The notes below the pieces were generated by a model. The model searched no databases, was not told the origin of the DNA, and saw only the letters and a program-made list of their open reading frames with translations. Made by a program: the position numbers and the translations under genes. A stretch of 64,000 bases of DNA from Olleya sp. Hel_I_94 (GTDB lineage: Bacteria; Bacteroidota; Bacteroidia; Flavobacteriales; Flavobacteriaceae), in assembly GCF_007827365.1 (NCBI RefSeq), contig NZ_VISI01000002.1, forward strand, positions 315,001 to 379,000, given 5' to 3'. Below, in pieces: positions 60,213 through 64,000 of this stretch (position 1 is its first letter; each line of letters begins with the position of its first letter).

Positions 60213-62137
60213 TTAAAATATTTTAAGATGAGCATTTCTAAAATTAATAAAGCTAATGCCAAAATTACAAACCATTTCCATAATTGGTTAACTTTACTAT
60301 CGTTATTTATTGAATCAAAAATATTAGCTATTGAGTCGCTAACAGTGATGTTTTTGTAATTATCCAAGTTAATATAGGTTAAATCACTTTCTGACCTATC
60401 GTAATTATAACTTACATTTTGGATGATTTCGGTTTTATTTTTTAAATCGTAAACACCAGCTTGTTCTGGTAAATCATTGGTTTTAATAACCACTTTATTA
60501 TTAAAATAATTTTGCTCTGGGATGATTTTGTTTTCTCCTTTTACTAATGTTAGCACTGCGTCTTGTTGTAAATTAATTGCAACATCGTAATTATTATCTT
60601 GTCCAATAGTATAATATAACGTACCTGTATTTAAACTTTGTTTGGCAATGTTATAAAACGTAGGTACAATTAAATTTATATTTTTAAAATTAGAATTGGT
60701 ATCGTTTATTGGAGCTGAAAATAAATACAAATTTCCGTTTTGAGACAAAAAGGATTTACCGTCTTCAAATTGTAAAACGTTAGTTGCTTTAACATTATTT
60801 TGCGGATAGTAACGTTCTACTTTTGGATATTGAAAATTATCAACGCGTTTTTCAAACACACCATTTGTGTATAATGGATGACTATAATTTATGGTAGTAA
60901 TACGTTTTTGTGTAGTTAATAAATCTCCAAAAGGAGTGGTGTTAAAACGTTGCAAGAAGGTATTATAATCCTTAAGATTACCTTTATCTGAAGGAATCAA
61001 AACAACATAACCTCCATTGTCCGTAAATACTTTTAATGCAGTAGTTAGGCTTTCTGGTATCGTTTCAATTTCATCTAAAATCACTAAATTTTGAGTATCA
61101 AATAAACTATAATCTAATACATTGGATTGTATTGAAGTGAATTTAAATTCGTCTTCCGTAAAAATTCTACTTAAATAATTGCTACTAGAGTTACTAATCG
61201 CTAATATGTTTGTTTTAGTAGGTTTATTAATATTAAAAAATAAGGTATTATCAAATTGTAATTGTGTGTCATCAATGGTAATTTTTCCTTTAATAATTTG
61301 ATTATTAGGAATAGAAAACACTGTAGTACCTTGCCCATTTACTTCAACTGAAGCCTTAGATAGTAAATTATCATTATTGTATAATGAAACGGGAATATTA
61401 CTAGTTGCTGTATCATTGTTTTTTAAAACTACCGTTAATTCTAAATTATTAGCATCTTGAGTAGATACATATACACTATCAATGGTTGTATTGGCTTTAT
61501 TTACAGGTTTTAAATTAACTAAATTTAAAGTAGATGTTGAGTCTGACTCAATATTAAAGTCTGTATTTTTTTGCTGGAAATCTGATATAAATATCACATT
61601 TTTAAGCGTGTTATCCTGATTAGAAAACGATTGCTTTGCTTTTAATAAAGCTGCATTGTAAGCTAGTTGATTAGAGGAGTAATCCAATTGCAACAACTCG
61701 TTTTTTAGTGCTTTTATAGTGGTATTTTTGTAGCTATCTGTGTTGGTTATAAGCGACAAGGTTTCGGTTTCAGGAATGGTTTCAATTAAATCTTGGATAG
61801 CGCGTTTAAGTAATTCGCCTTTGTTTCCTTTGGCTTGCATACTAAAGGAGTTATCTAGATAAATAACCATCTCTTTTTTAGTATTAAACGTATCTGTTTT
61901 TGAAGTAAAAGGTTGCGCAAAAGCTATAATTATAGCAGCTAAAAGCAATAGTCTAGTAAGCAGTGTTAACCATTTTTTTATGACTGCACTTTTTCTAGTT
62001 TGTAATTGGATTTTTTTTAAAACAGCAACATTTGTAAAATACTCTTTTTGGAATTTTCTAAGCTGAAATAAATGAACAATAATGGGAATAAGCAGTAAGA
62101 AAAGCGCGTAAAGAAGTTCGGGATATTTAAACTGCAT
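60209..62137 (-). CDS. BatA-like membrane protein with von Willebrand A domain
   Basis: This 642-residue protein has two N-terminal membrane helices (LLYALFLLLIPIIVHLF and LLTRLLLLAAIIIAFAQP). A vWA domain with the MIDAS motif DNSFSM follows (about 94-99), then a large beta-rich periplasmic part and a C-terminal helix (WFVILALALLILEMLIL). The N-terminus is the aerotolerance-regulator (BatA) type common in Bacteroidota. Its function is unknown; family members act in envelope stress or motility-related complexes. It is the first gene of the leftward group that ends at the esterase. Confidence 0.86.
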   Translation of the reverse strand: MQFKYPELLYALFLLLIPIIVHLFQLRKFQKEYFTNVAVLKKIQLQTRKSAVIKKWLTLLTRLLLLAAIIIAFAQPFTSKTDTFNTKKEMVIYLDNSFSMQAKGNKGELLKRAIQDLIETIPETETLSLITNTDSYKNTTIKALKNELLQLDYSSNQLAYNAALLKAKQSFSNQDNTLKNVIFISDFQQKNTDFNIESDSTSTLNLVNLKPVNKANTTIDSVYVSTQDANNLELTVVLKNNDTATSNIPVSLYNNDNLLSKASVEVNGQGTTVFSIPNNQIIKGKITIDDTQLQFDNTLFFNINKPTKTNILAISNSSSNYLSRIFTEDEFKFTSIQSNVLDYSLFDTQNLVILDEIETIPESLTTALKVFTDNGGYVVLIPSDKGNLKDYNTFLQRFNTTPFGDLLTTQKRITTINYSHPLYTNGVFEKRVDNFQYPKVERYYPQNNVKATNVLQFEDGKSFLSQNGNLYLFSAPINDTNSNFKNINLIVPTFYNIAKQSLNTGTLYYTIGQDNNYDVAINLQQDAVLTLVKGENKIIPEQNYFNNKVVIKTNDLPEQAGVYDLKNKTEIIQNVSYNYDRSESDLTYINLDNYKNITVSDSIANIFDSINNDSKVNQLWKWFVILALALLILEMLILKYFK

Positions 62138-62153
62138 TAATTTTAAAGTTTGT

Positions 62154-62161
62154 CAAAGATA
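62154..62161 (-). promoter_or_regulatory. -7 box of the vWA operon
   Basis: TATCTTTG on the minus strand matches TAnnTTTG, 17 bases before the ATG; no -33 element at the right distance. Confidence 0.45.
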
Positions 62162-62239
62162 ATAATTGCATTTATATAAAGCCTATTTCAAAATTAACAA
62201 TTTAACAAAAACTTAGTGTCAAGATTGTGTAACAAATTT

Positions 62240-62247
62240 TATTTTTG
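62240..62247 (+). promoter_or_regulatory. -7 box of the M61 peptidase gene
   Basis: TATTTTTG matches TAnnTTTG, 42 bases before the ATG. Confidence 0.45.
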
Positions 62248-62288
62248 AGCGTCTTCTAAACAAGACCATTAACAAATAAACATAAAAA

Positions 62289-64000
62289 ATGAAAAAACTT
62301 TTAGTAACAACTATTGCAACAGGACTATTATTGGTTGGATGTAATAGCACAAAAACATCAGACAAATTAGCGTCTCAGTCGCCAATTGTAACCTCTATTG
62401 ATTTGTCTAAAGTACTTAATGACAAAGCACCTGTAACAATTAATCCAGGACGTTTTACAGAGCAAACAGTAACGTATAGACTACCTCGAGTTGTGCAAGG
62501 GACTTACTCTGTAAGTGATTTTGGAAAATATGTAGAGGACTTTAAAGCGTTTGATTATAAGGGTACTGAGTTGCCAACAGTTAAAGTAGACACTAATACT
62601 TGGACTATTGCTAATGCTACTCAATTAGATTATATTACTTACAATGCTAATGATACTTTTGATCAAGAAGTAACAGGTGGAATAGGTGGAGAGGCTCCTT
62701 TTTCTCCAGCAGGAACAAATATAGAGCCTACTAACTACGTGTTAAACTTACATGGTTTTATAGGTTATTTTGACAACCTAAAAGACAGCCAATATAGTTT
62801 AGATGTTACTGCACCTGCAGATTTTAAACGTACGTCTGCTTTACAAGAAACTGGAAAAACAGTAAGTAAAGATGGTAAATTAGCAACATCAAGTTATTTT
62901 GCACCACGTTATTTTGATATTACAGATAATCCAATGTTTTATGGTGATTTAGATGTCGAAGAATTTCAGGTTGGAGATATCAAAATTGTTTTAAGTGTAT
63001 ATTCTCCAAACAAAGTGCATAGTGCTGCAAGCATCAAAGAAGTAATGCAAAAAATGATGCAAGCACAAAAAACATATTTAGGAGATGTTAATAGTACACC
63101 TCGTTACGATATCTATTTATATTTATCTGAAGGTAAGCCAGAATCACCAAAAGGTTTTGGAGCTTTAGAGCACCACACATCTACTGTAGTAGTTTTAGAA
63201 GAAGATATGCCTTTTGAAGCTTTAGCAGAAAGTATGATTGATGTAGTATCTCATGAGTTTTTTCATATTGTTACACCATTAAGTGTACATTCTGAAGATG
63301 TACATTATTTTGATTATAACCAACCAACATTTTCTAAGCATTTATGGATGTATGAAGGTGTAACAGAATATTTTGCAACACTATTCCAAGTGGATCAAGG
63401 TTTAATTGACTCGGAGGAGTTTTATGGAGATATACTAGGTAAAATTCAAACTTCAGCTAACTTAGATGATAGCATGAGTTTTACGGTAATGAGTGAAAAC
63501 GTTTTAGACGAACCTTACGCACCACAGTACTATAATGTATACATGAAAGGTGCCTTAATTGGTATGTGTATTGACATCATCTTACGCGAAGAAAGTAATG
63601 GTAACAGAGGTATTTTATCATTAATGAAAGAATTATCTAACAAATACGGAAAAAACAAACCTTTTGAAGATGATAAGTTAATAGAAGAAATTACTGCAAT
63701 GACTTATCCTAGTGTTGGCGAATTTTTAAACACGCATGTTGTTGGTGGTACACCAATAGATTATTCTGTTTACTTTAAAAAAGTAGGATTAAGTTTAGAT
63801 ACAGGAAAAGTTAAAACTAACTACATCCAAAACGACGGAACTTTAATTTTTGCTCCAGATAGAGTAACAATGACTATTCCTTTTAGCGAAGCTGTTAAGG
63901 ATAATAGTTTTTGGAATGACAATGGTGTTTTACCAGGAGATGTTTTAAAATCAGTTGATGGTAAAGAATTAACTTTAGCTACAGCACAACAAATTTTAAC
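62289..64000 (+). CDS. M61-family metallopeptidase lipoprotein, truncated by window end
   Basis: Open from the ATG at 62289 to the window edge (570 codons); the end is outside. A lipoprotein signal (MKKLLVTTIATGLLLVGC) precedes an N-terminal beta domain. The gluzincin motif HEFFH is at residues 322-326 and the third zinc ligand is in EGVTEYF (356-362). These are typical of M61 peptidases (glycyl aminopeptidase type). A PDZ domain begins near residue 540 (GVLPGDVLKSVDGKEL). It likely acts in periplasmic peptide breakdown. Confidence 0.92.
   Translation, partial: MKKLLVTTIATGLLLVGCNSTKTSDKLASQSPIVTSIDLSKVLNDKAPVTINPGRFTEQTVTYRLPRVVQGTYSVSDFGKYVEDFKAFDYKGTELPTVKVDTNTWTIANATQLDYITYNANDTFDQEVTGGIGGEAPFSPAGTNIEPTNYVLNLHGFIGYFDNLKDSQYSLDVTAPADFKRTSALQETGKTVSKDGKLATSSYFAPRYFDITDNPMFYGDLDVEEFQVGDIKIVLSVYSPNKVHSAASIKEVMQKMMQAQKTYLGDVNSTPRYDIYLYLSEGKPESPKGFGALEHHTSTVVVLEEDMPFEALAESMIDVVSHEFFHIVTPLSVHSEDVHYFDYNQPTFSKHLWMYEGVTEYFATLFQVDQGLIDSEEFYGDILGKIQTSANLDDSMSFTVMSENVLDEPYAPQYYNVYMKGALIGMCIDIILREESNGNRGILSLMKELSNKYGKNKPFEDDKLIEEITAMTYPSVGEFLNTHVVGGTPIDYSVYFKKVGLSLDTGKVKTNYIQNDGTLIFAPDRVTMTIPFSEAVKDNSFWNDNGVLPGDVLKSVDGKELTLATAQQIL

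Noticed and set aside
1-64000. Prophage, insertion sequence, integron or tRNA gene
   Set aside because: No transposase, integrase, phage structural gene, terminal inverted repeat or tRNA cloverleaf was recognised in reading both strands.

Overview
The window looks like chromosomal DNA from a member of the Flavobacteriaceae (phylum Bacteroidota). The evidence is the AT-rich composition, -7 boxes of the Bacteroidota form TAnnTTTG, type IX secretion (T9SS) proteins (PorQ, PorP/SprF, type A and type B sorting domains), and family-typical neighbourhoods such as lon-LysM-porQ-cmk, sixA-ppk-ppx and rsmD-DUF3822. No phage, IS element, CRISPR array or tRNA was seen. The one RNA gene recognised is rnpB (47159-47458).

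Layout. 1-4376: end of an MFS transporter, a lipoprotein, then a leftward operon of ECF sigma factor, anti-sigma-like membrane protein and two ladder-repeat surface proteins. 4670-10524: lon, two LysM proteins, porQ and cmk. 10606-14357: a BON/LysM protein, rpsA with a long structured leader that holds a 17-codon upstream ORF, and a type A T9SS cargo. 14487-18698: pyrR-pyrB-small STAS-like protein-rnz, pdxH and a CAP-domain lipoprotein. 18751-39559: an 18-kb giant surface protein (about 5967 aa) with its PorP/SprF partner and an OmpA/TPR/beta-propeller protein, all leftward. 39939-44066: sixA-ppk-ppx and a beta-barrel protein. 44132-46997: dnaX, a lipoprotein and miaE. 47159-49603: rnpB, rsmD, DUF3822 and a membrane protein. 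49726-54897: RecD-like helicase, kdsB, HAD phosphatase, CAT-like acetyltransferase, KdnB-like dehydrogenase and acyltransferase. 55080-62137: a conserved unknown protein, an MBL hydrolase, a small anchored protein, then a leftward operon of vWA protein, dihydroorotase-like pseudoenzyme, DUF4870 protein and esterase. 62289-64000: an M61 metallopeptidase cut by the window end.

The standout is the giant protein locus. The protein carries three tandem arrays: 4 x 882 bp, 22 x 393 bp and 4-5 x 291 bp. Their copies are almost identical and keep visible traces of recent block duplications of 3 and 5 units and of gene-conversion tracts. It ends in a gliding-motility (type B) sorting domain, and its likely dedicated secretion partner and a PorE-like anchor protein follow directly. 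The architecture resembles SprB-type adhesin loci, but the DUF11-like array with repeated EF-hand-like loops is distinctive.

Other points of note are a dihydroorotase-family protein that has lost its metal ligands, a possible 8-amino-Kdo gene group (kdsB with a KdnB-like oxidase), the S1 leader with an upstream ORF, and a sigma/anti-sigma operon with two repetitive ladder proteins. All function calls rest on reading the sequence; no database search was run.
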